Assembly: GCA_900757465.1 (NCBI GenBank)
Contig: CAAENY010000026.1
Span: forward strand, 1-14,930
DNA from: an uncultured Collinsella sp.
GTDB taxonomy: Bacteria > Actinomycetota > Coriobacteriia > Coriobacteriales > Coriobacteriaceae
DNA: 14,930 nucleotides
Direction: 5' to 3'
Part shown: positions 1-8,821 of the stretch, in pieces
Position numbering within the stretch: position 1 is the stretch's first letter
How the letters are laid out: each line of letters begins with the position of its first letter
The notes under the pieces: generated by a model
Database searches by the model: none
Told to the model about the DNA's origin: nothing
Seen by the model: only the letters and a program-made list of their open reading frames with translations
Position numbers and translations under genes: made by a program

Positions 1-21
1 CATGCGCCGGGATTCGAACCC
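1..21 (-). repeat. tRNA T-arm-like segment, copy 1 of a 21-base direct repeat
   Basis: On the minus strand this segment has a T-loop (TTCGAAT) closed by a five-base stem that pairs fully (TCGGG with CCCGG, one wobble), as in the 3' part of a tRNA. The same 21 bases recur exactly at 190-210. No matching D-arm, anticodon arm or acceptor partner can be found in the following 80 bases, and the segment touches the window edge. I call it a tRNA fragment or tRNA-derived repeat rather than a gene. It could be the 3' end of a minus-strand tRNA with an odd body, but I cannot fold one. Confidence 0.45.
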
Positions 22-140
22 GACAGGGTGCGGAGCTGAGGAAACGCGCAAGCGTTTTCCAGCGTAGCACGCAAGGAGCGAAGCGACGCAGCGAAAGCGG
101 GCGGCGCCAGCCGCACGCGGACATCCCGCTGGGGGCACCA
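22..140 (+). other. structured tRNA-like or ncRNA-like stretch ending in CCA
   Basis: The stretch is very GC-rich and full of short hairpins: AAACGC/GCGTTT closed by a GCAA tetraloop near 42-57, GC-GAAA-GC near 92-99, and GCGGC/GCCGC near 102-115. It ends with GGGGGCACCA at 131-140, which looks like the 3' end of a CCA-bearing tRNA. A strong plus-strand terminator follows 12 bases later. The T-loop expected before that CCA end is missing (GGACAT stands where TTCGAAT should be), so this is not an intact tRNA. Possibilities are a decayed or rearranged tRNA, a novel structured RNA, or a repeat unit that continues off the left edge. Confidence 0.3.
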
Positions 141-152
141 TTTGAATTGAAG

Positions 153-183
153 AGCCCGTTACCCTCGCGGTAGCGGGCTTTTT
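153..183 (+). terminator. intrinsic terminator after the CCA-ending stretch
   Basis: A ten-base-pair stem (GCCCGTTACC with GGTAGCGGGC, one G-T wobble) with a five-base CTCGC loop is followed directly by five T residues. It is a textbook rho-independent terminator. It shows that something upstream on the plus strand, probably the CCA-ending RNA, is or once was transcribed. Confidence 0.85.
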
Positions 184-189
184 GCTACC

Positions 190-210
190 CATGCGCCGGG
201 ATTCGAACCC
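190..210 (-). repeat. tRNA T-arm-like segment, copy 2 of the 21-base direct repeat
   Basis: This is identical to bases 1-21 and lies 189 bases downstream, just past the terminator. Here the next base differs (C instead of G), so the T-stem has a mismatch and pairing is worse than in copy 1. It may mark a 189-bp tandem duplication unit whose earlier part lies outside the window, or a target duplication left by an insertion. Confidence 0.6.
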
Positions 211-245
211 CGAGGGCATTAAATCACACTGTCGTCCAAGGGCCT

Positions 246-464
246 GTGGGCAAAAAATAGCAAATATGAGTACTGTTACCAATTTAGTAACAGCGATTTC
301 ATGCCATCAGAAGGCGATTTAGACGCCAGGGGTCCTACGGCGGAAGAATTGCAGGCGTTTATCAGCTATGTACTTGGACATATGTTGCGTAACAACCCAT
401 ATTTTGTAAATAGATAATGCTACAGGACTTGTGACAGTACTCATATTTGACGTTTTTTGCCCAC
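246..464. mobile_element. MITE-like element with 34-bp terminal inverted repeats
   Basis: The left end (246-279) and the reverse complement of the right end (431-464) match at 30 of 34 positions. Both begin GTGGGCAAAAAA and share CAAATATGAGTACTG. The element is about 219 bp, clearly more AT-rich than its surroundings, and has no room for a transposase. That fits a non-autonomous miniature inverted-repeat element or a long-stem RNA. No clear target-site duplication is visible at the edges. A related word occurs at 13905-13926, so the family probably has more copies in the genome. Confidence 0.65.
301..417 (+). CDS. possible 38-aa small protein inside the inverted-repeat element
   Basis: An ATG-to-TAA frame of 38 residues starts MPSEGDLDARG and ends NPYFVNR, with a short amphipathic stretch (EELQAFISYVLGHMLR). 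The frame stays open upstream through the left inverted repeat back to 223, where it would read LWAKNSKYEYCYQFSNSDF. The residues look protein-like rather than random, so this may be the tail of a longer or exapted reading frame. No good ribosome binding site precedes the ATG. I do not recognise a family. It may equally be chance coding within a repeat. Confidence 0.25.
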   Translation: MPSEGDLDARGPTAEELQAFISYVLGHMLRNNPYFVNR

Positions 465-524
465 GACCCCTTATTACGTGGGCGAATCAGTTGCAAAACG
501 GACTCCTAAGCGTCCTTCGCAATC

Positions 525-559
525 AAAAAGCCGGGGCCCGCGCGATGCGGACCCCGGCT
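525..559 (-). terminator. intrinsic terminator of glnN
   Basis: An eight-base-pair stem (AGCCGGGG at 529-536 with CCCCGGCT at 552-559) extends inward through CCGC/GCGG. On the minus strand it is followed by five T residues (A525-A529 on the plus strand). It lies 30 bases beyond the glnN stop codon. Confidence 0.85.
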
Positions 560-588
560 CAATACCGTGACGATATGTCAGTTACGCT

Positions 589-2676
<2,088 letters not shown>

Positions 2677-2682
2677 ACGGAA

Positions 2683-2689
2683 CTCCCTT
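2683..2689 (-). promoter_or_regulatory. ribosome binding site that fixes the glnN start
   Basis: The minus strand reads AAGGGAG, six bases before the ATG at 2676. It supports the shorter 695-aa protein over the 716-aa frame. A 6-bp hairpin (2698-2703 with 2711-2716) lies nine bases further upstream. Confidence 0.75.
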
Positions 2690-2761
2690 CGTATCGGCAC
2701 CGCGTGAGAAGCGGTGTTGATTACTAACGAACGAGTCATAGCTTAGACTCGCCGTGTTTCC

Positions 2762-2782
2762 GCAACATTACCGTTATGTTGC
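2762..2782. promoter_or_regulatory. 21-bp dyad upstream of glnN, possible operator
   Basis: GCAACAT and its exact reverse complement ATGTTGC are separated by seven bases (TACCGTT). The dyad sits about 86 bases before the glnN start, in the promoter region of a nitrogen-assimilation gene. It could bind a dimeric nitrogen regulator or form a small leader hairpin. I cannot match it confidently to a published GlnR, TnrA or AmtR consensus. Confidence 0.4.
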
Positions 2783-2883
2783 TGTCGCGAAACCAATCAA
2801 TGAGGTTACCGCATCGCGGCGGCGTTGCCACCCTCAACAGCCAATCAACTGTATAAATTGCAGACCTTTCCCCATGGTTTAAG

Positions 2884-2967
2884 GGTAGTCAATTTGGGAT
2901 GGGGCTCTATTTACTGGTATTTCACATCAGATACCAGTCTTTATAGCCCCATCCTAGATTGACCGCC
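2884..2967. repeat. 84-bp imperfect palindrome between glnN and metF
   Basis: The arms 2884-2920 and 2931-2967 pair almost along their full length. The paired blocks are GTCAAT/ATTGAC, GGATGGGGCT/AGCCCCATCC and ACTGGTAT/ATACCAGT, with small internal bulges and a ten-base loop TTCACATCAG. There is no T tract, so it is not a standard terminator. Both ends carry outward-facing TTGAC. It could be a short palindromic repeat family, an RNA hairpin, or an insulator between the divergent genes. The remaining DNA in this spacer shows no gene and no recognisable cobalamin or SAM riboswitch. A weaker AATGCC/GGCATT hairpin lies at 2980-2999. Confidence 0.65.
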
Positions 2968-3102
2968 CTGTTATAGGGAATGCCGATAGCAAGGCATTTT
3001 CGATTGGTATCCCCGAATAGCGAGTGAAACTCCACCGTGACACAGCGGTGCTGTAGAATCCTTACAACACATCACACTATTACGTATCTAGAGGAGCACG
3101 AT

Positions 3103-3975
3103 ATGCGCGTCGACGAGGTTTTTAAGCAGGCAGCATCCCAGGGCACCGCGCCCGTTTCGTTTGAGATGTTCCCGCCCAAGGGCGAGCTTACCCTCGACAC
3201 GGCTCGCGAGTTGGCAGGCAATCTGTGCAAGCTTTCGCCGAGCTTTGTCTCGGTCACCTGCTCGGCCGGCGGCTCGGGCAACGGTGCCACCACCGCCCCC
3301 ATCGCGCATATGATTACAAGCGAATTCGATACACCCTCGGTGGCACACCTCACCTGCGTGGGCCGCTCGCACGCCGATATCGCCGCCAAGATCGATGAGT
3401 ACCGCACCGCCGGCGTGGAAAACATCTTGGCCCTGCGTGGAGATCTCCCTGCCGGCGCGACCGAGGACGACAAGCCCGCCTCGGACTATGCCTACGCCCG
3501 CGACCTCATCCCCGAGCTCGTCGGCGCCGGCTTTTGTGTGGGCGCCGCGGCCTACCCCGAGGGCCACATTGCCTGCGAGGACCTCAACCTCTCGGTCGAA
3601 TACCTCAAGCAAAAGCAGGACGCCGGCGCGAGCTTCTTTGTGACGCAGCTCTTCTTTGATAACGAGTGCTTCTACCGCTTCCGCGAGCTTGCCGACAAGG
3701 CCGGCATCACCGTGCCCATTACCGCGGGCATCATGCCGTTTATGGGCAAGTCGCAGATCAGCCGCATGGTCTTTATGTGCGGCGCGTCGCTGCCCTCCCC
3801 CGTCATCAAGATTCTCGCCAAGTACGAGAACGACCCCGAGAGCCTGCAGGCAGCCGGTGTAGATTATGCCGCCCGCCAGCTTTGCGACCTCAAGGAGCAT
3901 GGCGCCGACGGCCTGCACCTGTACACTATGAACCGTCCTGCGATCGCCGCGACCATTATGGAGCGCCTGAGGTAA
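3103..3975 (+). CDS. metF: 5,10-methylenetetrahydrofolate reductase
   Basis: This is a flavoprotein that reduces 5,10-methylene-THF to 5-methyl-THF, the methyl donor for methionine synthase. The 290 residues match the usual bacterial size (E. coli about 296). Expected motifs are in order: SFEMFPPKG with the catalytic glutamate E21, HLTCVG, LALRGDLP (FAD contact), and TQLFFDNECFYRF (folate contact). The start is the ATG preceded by GAGGAG with a six-base gap. An upstream in-frame ATG lacks a ribosome site. A plausible -10 (TAGAAT, 3054-3059) has no convincing -35 partner. Its TAA stop overlaps the ATG of the next gene by one base, indicating translational coupling in a methionine operon. Confidence 0.95.
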   Translation: MRVDEVFKQAASQGTAPVSFEMFPPKGELTLDTARELAGNLCKLSPSFVSVTCSAGGSGNGATTAPIAHMITSEFDTPSVAHLTCVGRSHADIAAKIDEYRTAGVENILALRGDLPAGATEDDKPASDYAYARDLIPELVGAGFCVGAAAYPEGHIACEDLNLSVEYLKQKQDAGASFFVTQLFFDNECFYRFRELADKAGITVPITAGIMPFMGKSQISRMVFMCGASLPSPVIKILAKYENDPESLQAAGVDYAARQLCDLKEHGADGLHLYTMNRPAIAATIMERLR

Positions 3976-4763
3976 TGGAAAAACCGCACATCGATACAAC
4001 CGCTGTCGAAGTGCCGGCCGACCTTGCGTCGCCGGCGCTTTACCGTGTCGATGTTGCGCACCATCCCCGTGTCGACCGTGCCGAGATGCTGCGGTATCTG
4101 GGTTACGGCGGCCAGCAGATTGAGCCCGAGCTGTCACGACGTATTGAGCTTGTGGTCGAGCGTCTGGAACTGGACATTGAGCCCCGTGGCGTGCGCCGCG
4201 TGTTTGCCGTCGATGCCACGGGCGTGGACGAGCAGGGCGAGCCCTGCATCCGTCTGGTCGGCACCAACGTTGAGCTGCGGGGTCGCGATATCTATCGACA
4301 TCTCAAAGACGCCCGCTTTGCCGCGCTCATGGCATGCACCCTCGGCATGGACGCCGAGCGTCGCCTGCGCACCACGGGAGCCCAACATCCCCTGGAGGGC
4401 GCCGTGCTCGACGCCGCGTGCTCCGCTTACGTGGAAGCCGCCGTCGAGCAAATGGACCAGCAGGTCAAGACTGCGGCTGCCGCACACGGACTCGCCGGCA
4501 ACTGGCGCTTTAGTCCCGGCTACGGCGACTGCCCGCTCTCGGCCCAGCGCTCGATCGTCAATGCGCTCAACGCCACGCGGCTCATCGGGCTTACCGTCAC
4601 GCCCACCAGCCTGCTCATGCCCACCAAGAGCGTGACCGCGGTGATCGGTCTGTTTGACGGCGAAGTCCACGACGCCCAGAGTCGCCCCACCTGCACTATC
4701 TGCCGCATGCGCGAGCACTGCCGCTTCCGCGCCGCCCACACCACCTGCTATTCCAGCCATTAG
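3975..4763 (+). CDS. stand-alone methionine synthase reactivation (activation-domain) protein
   Basis: The 262-aa protein resembles the SAM-binding activation domain usually fused to the C-terminus of MetH. Its role would be reductive methylation of the inactive cob(II)alamin enzyme. The hallmark is FSPGYGDCPL (179-188), equivalent to the RPxxGY(G)xxP SAM loop, followed by TRLIGLTVTPTSLLMPTKSVTAVIG, the conserved second half of the fold. Cysteines C240, C243, C249 and C258 form a C-x2-C-x5-C-x8-C cluster at the C-terminus, which may bind metal or an Fe-S centre; that is inference. The start overlaps the metF stop (TAATG), and metH begins nine bases after its stop. Downstream MetH lacks this domain, so the two proteins complement each other. 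Confidence 0.85.
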   Translation: MEKPHIDTTAVEVPADLASPALYRVDVAHHPRVDRAEMLRYLGYGGQQIEPELSRRIELVVERLELDIEPRGVRRVFAVDATGVDEQGEPCIRLVGTNVELRGRDIYRHLKDARFAALMACTLGMDAERRLRTTGAQHPLEGAVLDAACSAYVEAAVEQMDQQVKTAAAAHGLAGNWRFSPGYGDCPLSAQRSIVNALNATRLIGLTVTPTSLLMPTKSVTAVIGLFDGEVHDAQSRPTCTICRMREHCRFRAAHTTCYSSH

Positions 4764-4772
4764 GAGCCCTCG

Positions 4773-7331
4773 ATGTTTACTCCGCTTATCACCCATGATT
4801 CTGACGGTACTGCGCTGGCGGCACCTGTTGATACCGCACGCCGCAACGGCGCCGCGTACAAGACGCGCACGATCGACGATCTGCACATTAAGGACGATCG
4901 CCTGCGCGCCGCCATCGAGGGCACGGGACACCTGCTGTTCGACGGCGGCATGGGCACCATGTTGCAGGCCGCTGGCATGAAGGCGGGCGCCCTGCCCGAG
5001 CTGCTCAACTTTGAGGAACCCCAGGTCATTACCAACATTCAGCGACAGTACGTCGAGGCCGGCTGCGACGTGATCACCGCCAACACCTTTGGCGCCAACG
5101 CCCACAAGCTCGACGGCGCCGCCACCGTGGCAGATGTCTTTGCCGCTGCTGTCGCCTGCGCTCGCGCGGCCGGCGCCCGCTACGTCGCCGGCGACATCGG
5201 CCCCATCGGCGCCCTGCTGCGCCCCCTGGGCACCCTCAGCTTTGACGAGGCCTACGACCTCTTTGCCGAGGAAGTGCGCGCCGGCGTCGCTGCGGGCGTC
5301 GACCTCTTTATTATCGAGACTATGACCGACCTGGCCGAGATCAAGGCGGCAGTCCTCGCCTGCCGCGAGAACTCCGACCTGCCCGTCTTTGCCACCATGA
5401 CCTTTGAGGAAGACGGCCGTACCTTCCTGGGCACGAGCCCCGAGGTGGCCGCCATCACGCTCGACGCCATCGGCGCCGATGTCCTGGGCATCAACTGCAG
5501 CCAGGGACCGGCCGAGCTCCGAGGGCTCGCTACACGCATGCTCACCGTTACCGACAAGCCCGTTATGGTGCAAGCCAATGCGGGACTCCCCCGCGTGGAC
5601 GATGACGGCAACACCGTCTTTGATATCCAGGCACCCGAGTACGCCGAGGCCGTCGCCGGCATGATCGCCGACGGCGTGAGTGTCGTGGGCGGCTGCTGCG
5701 GCACCACGCCGGCGCACATGGCGGCCTTGCGCACGCTTATCGATAACCACACGCCCAGCCCGCGTCACCGCAAGCCCAGCATGTCGGTCACGAGCGCCCA
5801 GACCGTGGTGGACCTTCCCTGCGACGGCCACAAGATCGCCGTCATCGGCGAGCGCATCAACCCCACCGGCAAAAAGCGCCTGCAGCAGGCCCTGCGCGAC
5901 AGCGACCTGGACTACGTGGTGAGCCAGGGCATCAGCCAGCAGGAACAGGGCGCCGACATCCTGGACGTCAACGTGGGCCTGCCCGAGATCGACGAGGTCA
6001 AGATTATCCAACAGGCCACCGAACAGCTCCAGGGCTCCACGCTGCTGCCGCTGCAGATCGACTCCACCGATCCTGCCGCCGTCGAGGCCGCCGTACGCCG
6101 CTACGCCGGCAAGCCCATCATCAACTCGGTCAATGGCAAGCAGCAGATCATGGATGAGATCTTCCCGCTGGTCGCCCACTACGGCACCAACGTCGTCGGC
6201 CTTACGCTCGACGAAGGCGGCATCCCCGATAACGCCGAGGCTCGCTTCGCCATCGCCGAGCGCATCGTGGCCGAGGCCGCCCGCTACGGCATCGGCCCGG
6301 ACCGCATCCTCATCGACTGCCTGGTCATGACCGCCTCGACCAACCAGCGCCAGGCCGAGCAGATTCTGCGCGCCATGTCCCTGTGCAAGGAGCGCCTGGG
6401 CGTCAAATGCGCGCTTGGCGTGTCGAACATCAGCTTTGGCCTGCCTGCTCGCCCGCTGCTGGGCTCGGTCTTTTTGGCCGCCGCTTTTGGCGCGGGCCTC
6501 GATGCCCCCATCATGAACCCGGGCTCCAAGCGCTTTATGGATACCGTCTACAGCTATCGCGTGCTGAGCGTTGAGGACGAGGGCTCGACCGGATACATCG
6601 AGCGCTACGCCGGCTGGACCGATCCGTACAAGATTGCCGCAAACCCGGCAGCGGCTCAGGCCGCATCGACCGACACTGTGCCCGCTGCTGGCACCGCCGG
6701 CACCGACGGCAACGACGACCCCATCCGCCACATGGTCGTCTCGGGCCGCAAAGGCGAGATCGCTGCCGAGACCGAGCGCCTGCTGGCAGACCACGACGCC
6801 ATGGACCTCATCAACAATCACTTTATCCCCGCCCTCGACGAGGTTGGCGTCCTCTTTGACCAGGGCAAGTTCTTCTTGCCGCAGCTCATGGCCTCGGCCG
6901 AAGCCGCACGCGTGGGCTTCGACACCATCAAGCGCCTGATGCCCGCCGGCGAGATCGCCGACAAGGGCAAGATCTGCGTGGCCACCGTCAAGGGCGACAT
7001 CCACGATATTGGCAAGAACATCGTCAAAATGCTGCTCGACAACTACGGCTACACCGTCTTCGACCTGGGCCGCGACGTCGATCCGCAGGAGGTGCTCAAG
7101 ACCGTCAAGGAGCGCGATATCAAACTCGTCGGCCTCTCGGCGCTTATGACCACCACCGTCGTGGCCATGGAAGAGACCATCAAGCTGCTTCATGCCGAGG
7201 TGCCGGGCGTCAAGATCATCGTAGGCGGCGCCGTACTCACCCCCGAATACGCCAAGCAGATTGGCGCTGACTACTACGCCAAGGACGCCGCCGAGAGCGC
7301 GCGCATTGCCGAAGAGGTCTTTGGGCAGTAA
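4773..7331 (+). CDS. metH: cobalamin-dependent methionine synthase lacking the activation domain
   Basis: It transfers the methyl group of 5-methyl-THF via cobalamin to homocysteine, making methionine. The 852 residues hold three modules. The homocysteine methyltransferase domain (about 48-330) has zinc cysteines C242 (INCSQGP) and C308-C309 (VGGCCGTTP). The pterin-binding domain (about 350-610) has IGERINPTGKK. The cap plus B12 domain (about 650-852) has GDIHDIGKN with D742, cobalamin-ligand H744 and G747, then a GGAVLTPEY motif. An Ala/Thr/Gly-rich linker (about 625-649) joins the last two. The fourth domain of E. coli MetH is absent and is supplied by the preceding gene. The first ~47 residues before LLFDGGMGTM are longer than usual. 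AGGAG lies eight bases before the ATG, which supports this start. Confidence 0.95.
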   Translation: MFTPLITHDSDGTALAAPVDTARRNGAAYKTRTIDDLHIKDDRLRAAIEGTGHLLFDGGMGTMLQAAGMKAGALPELLNFEEPQVITNIQRQYVEAGCDVITANTFGANAHKLDGAATVADVFAAAVACARAAGARYVAGDIGPIGALLRPLGTLSFDEAYDLFAEEVRAGVAAGVDLFIIETMTDLAEIKAAVLACRENSDLPVFATMTFEEDGRTFLGTSPEVAAITLDAIGADVLGINCSQGPAELRGLATRMLTVTDKPVMVQANAGLPRVDDDGNTVFDIQAPEYAEAVAGMIADGVSVVGGCCGTTPAHMAALRTLIDNHTPSPRHRKPSMSVTSAQTVVDLPCDGHKIAVIGERINPTGKKRLQQALRDSDLDYVVSQGISQQEQGADILDVNVGLPEIDEVKIIQQATEQLQGSTLLPLQIDSTDPAAVEAAVRRYAGKPIINSVNGKQQIMDEIFPLVAHYGTNVVGLTLDEGGIPDNAEARFAIAERIVAEAARYGIGPDRILIDCLVMTASTNQRQAEQILRAMSLCKERLGVKCALGVSNISFGLPARPLLGSVFLAAAFGAGLDAPIMNPGSKRFMDTVYSYRVLSVEDEGSTGYIERYAGWTDPYKIAANPAAAQAASTDTVPAAGTAGTDGNDDPIRHMVVSGRKGEIAAETERLLADHDAMDLINNHFIPALDEVGVLFDQGKFFLPQLMASAEAARVGFDTIKRLMPAGEIADKGKICVATVKGDIHDIGKNIVKMLLDNYGYTVFDLGRDVDPQEVLKTVKERDIKLVGLSALMTTTVVAMEETIKLLHAEVPGVKIIVGGAVLTPEYAKQIGADYYAKDAAESARIAEEVFGQ

Positions 7332-7356
7332 CACAACGGAAACAACCGAGCACCAA

Positions 7357-7394
7357 AACGTGCCGCACGCGCCACTTGGCACGTGCGGCACGTT
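7357..7394. promoter_or_regulatory. near-perfect 38-bp hairpin/dyad after metH, overlapping the next promoter
   Basis: The outer arms (AACGTGCCGCAC, 7357-7368, with 7383-7394) are exact reverse complements. Inside, a G-C pair and GCCA/TGGC continue the stem with one mismatch, leaving a loop of two to four bases. No T run follows on the plus strand. It may be the operon's terminator in degenerate form, or a repressor site, since it covers the -35 of the candidate promoter for the next gene. Confidence 0.6.
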
Positions 7395-7404
7395 AGAATA
7401 GATA
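7376..7404 (+). promoter_or_regulatory. candidate promoter of the UPF0210 gene
   Basis: TTGGCA (7376-7381) and TAGATA (7399-7404) are separated by exactly 17 bases, a good sigma-70-type match. They lie 36 bases before the start codon. The -35 sits at the centre of the palindrome described above, which would place the promoter under any factor bound there. Confidence 0.4.
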
Positions 7405-7439
7405 AGACTATGCTCGTTTTGGCAGATAGGAGCGCAAGG

Positions 7440-8804
7440 ATGGCGATCACGCCCGCAGAAATCGCGGAAACCCGCGGCATGGTTGAGGAGCAGAACCTCG
7501 ACATCAGGACCATCACCATGGGTGTTTCGCTCATGGGTTGCGGCGACGAGAACCTCGACCGCATGTGCACGAAGATCTACGACCACGTGACGCACACGGC
7601 TGAGCATCTGGTCGAGACCGCCGAGAACCTCGAGCGCGAGTACGGTATCCCCATCGTCAACAAGCGCGTTTCCGTCACCCCGGTGGCGCAGATTGCCGCG
7701 TGCTGCAAGGATGAGGACCTCACCCCCATCGCGCACGCCCTCGACCGCGCGGCCGAGACGCTCGGCATCGACTACCTGGGCGGCTTCTCCGCACTCGTCC
7801 AGAAGGGCATCGGTGACGCCGACCGCCGCGTCATCCAGTCCATCCCCCAGGCGCTCGCTACCACCAGCCGCGTCTGCTCCAGCGTCAACGTCGCCAGCCT
7901 GCGCGCCGGTATCAACATGGACGCCGTGCTTATGGCCGCCCAGACCATCATCGATGCCGCTAAACTCACGGCCGACCAGGATTCCGTTGGCGCCTCCAAG
8001 TTTGTCTGCTTTGCCAACATGGTCGAGGACTCCCCGTTTATGGCGGGCGCCGTCCACGGCGGTGGCGAGGCCGACGCCGTCATCAACGTAGGCGTCTCGG
8101 GCCCCGGCGTTATGGCCGCAGCCCTGGAGACGCTGCCCGATTCCGCATCGATGATGGAAGTTGCCGAGAAGATTAAGCAGACCGCCTTTAAGATCACCCG
8201 CGCCGGCGAGCTCATGAGCCGCGAGGCCGCCCATCGTCTGGGCGTCGAGAAGGGCATTGTCGACCTGTCGCTGGCTCCCACGCCTGCCATCGGCGACTCC
8301 GTCGCGCGCATCCTCGAGATCATCGGCGTGGGCACCTGCGGTGGTCCCGGCACGACCTGCGCGCTCGCCATGCTCAACGATGCCGTCAAGAAGGGCGGCG
8401 TCATGGCCAGCTCCAGCGTGGGCGGCCTCTCGGGCGCTTTCATCCCCGTGTCCGAGGACGCCGGCATGATTGCCGCCGTCGAGGCCGGCGCGCTTTCGCT
8501 CGAGAAGCTCGAGGCTATGACCTGCGTGTGCTCCGTTGGCCTGGACATGATCGCCATCCCCGGCGACACCCCGGTCGAGACCATCGCCGGCATCATCGCC
8601 GACGAGATGGCCATCGGCGTCATCAACAACAAGACCACGGCCGTGCGCGTGATTCCCGCCATCGGCAAGGGTGTGGGCGACTGTGTCGAGTACGGCGGCC
8701 TGTTTGGCCGTGCGCCCATCATGCCGGTGAACCCCAACGCCGGCACCGTGCTTGCCCACCGTGGCGGACGCTTCCCGGCACCGCTGAACTCGCTCAAGAA
8801 CTAG
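7440..8804 (+). CDS. UPF0210 / DUF711 (PFL family) protein of unknown function
   Basis: The 454 residues agree with the usual length of this family (about 450). The start MAITPAEIAETRGM is preceded by AGGAG with a seven-base gap. Diagnostic segments are IRTITMGVSL with the nearby GCGDEN, IKQTAFKITRAGELMSREA, GTCGGPGTTCALAML, and the C-terminal GGRFPAPLNSLKN, matching the conserved family tail. The fold is related to the pyruvate formate-lyase family, but no reaction is established and I do not infer one. It is soluble, with no signal peptide or membrane segment. In many genomes a small ACT-domain UPF0237 gene sits directly upstream. Here none is present, and a hairpin separates it from metH. 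Confidence 0.92.
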   Translation: MAITPAEIAETRGMVEEQNLDIRTITMGVSLMGCGDENLDRMCTKIYDHVTHTAEHLVETAENLEREYGIPIVNKRVSVTPVAQIAACCKDEDLTPIAHALDRAAETLGIDYLGGFSALVQKGIGDADRRVIQSIPQALATTSRVCSSVNVASLRAGINMDAVLMAAQTIIDAAKLTADQDSVGASKFVCFANMVEDSPFMAGAVHGGGEADAVINVGVSGPGVMAAALETLPDSASMMEVAEKIKQTAFKITRAGELMSREAAHRLGVEKGIVDLSLAPTPAIGDSVARILEIIGVGTCGGPGTTCALAMLNDAVKKGGVMASSSVGGLSGAFIPVSEDAGMIAAVEAGALSLEKLEAMTCVCSVGLDMIAIPGDTPVETIAGIIADEMAIGVINNKTTAVRVIPAIGKGVGDCVEYGGLFGRAPIMPVNPNAGTVLAHRGGRFPAPLNSLKN

Positions 8805-8821
8805 CTGAGGGGGACTGGCGA

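Noticed and set aside
1..90. A complete minus-strand tRNA-Ser (GGAAA near 50-60 as an anticodon loop)
   Set aside because: I could not form the anticodon, D and acceptor stems; only the T arm folds.
2968..3102. A SAM or cobalamin riboswitch upstream of the methionine operon
   Set aside because: No conserved S-box or B12-box sequence is visible; only a weak 6-bp hairpin is present.
3088..4137. A 349-codon minus-strand frame opposite metF
   Set aside because: It is an antisense shadow: metF motifs on the plus strand are unambiguous and the shadow has no family features.
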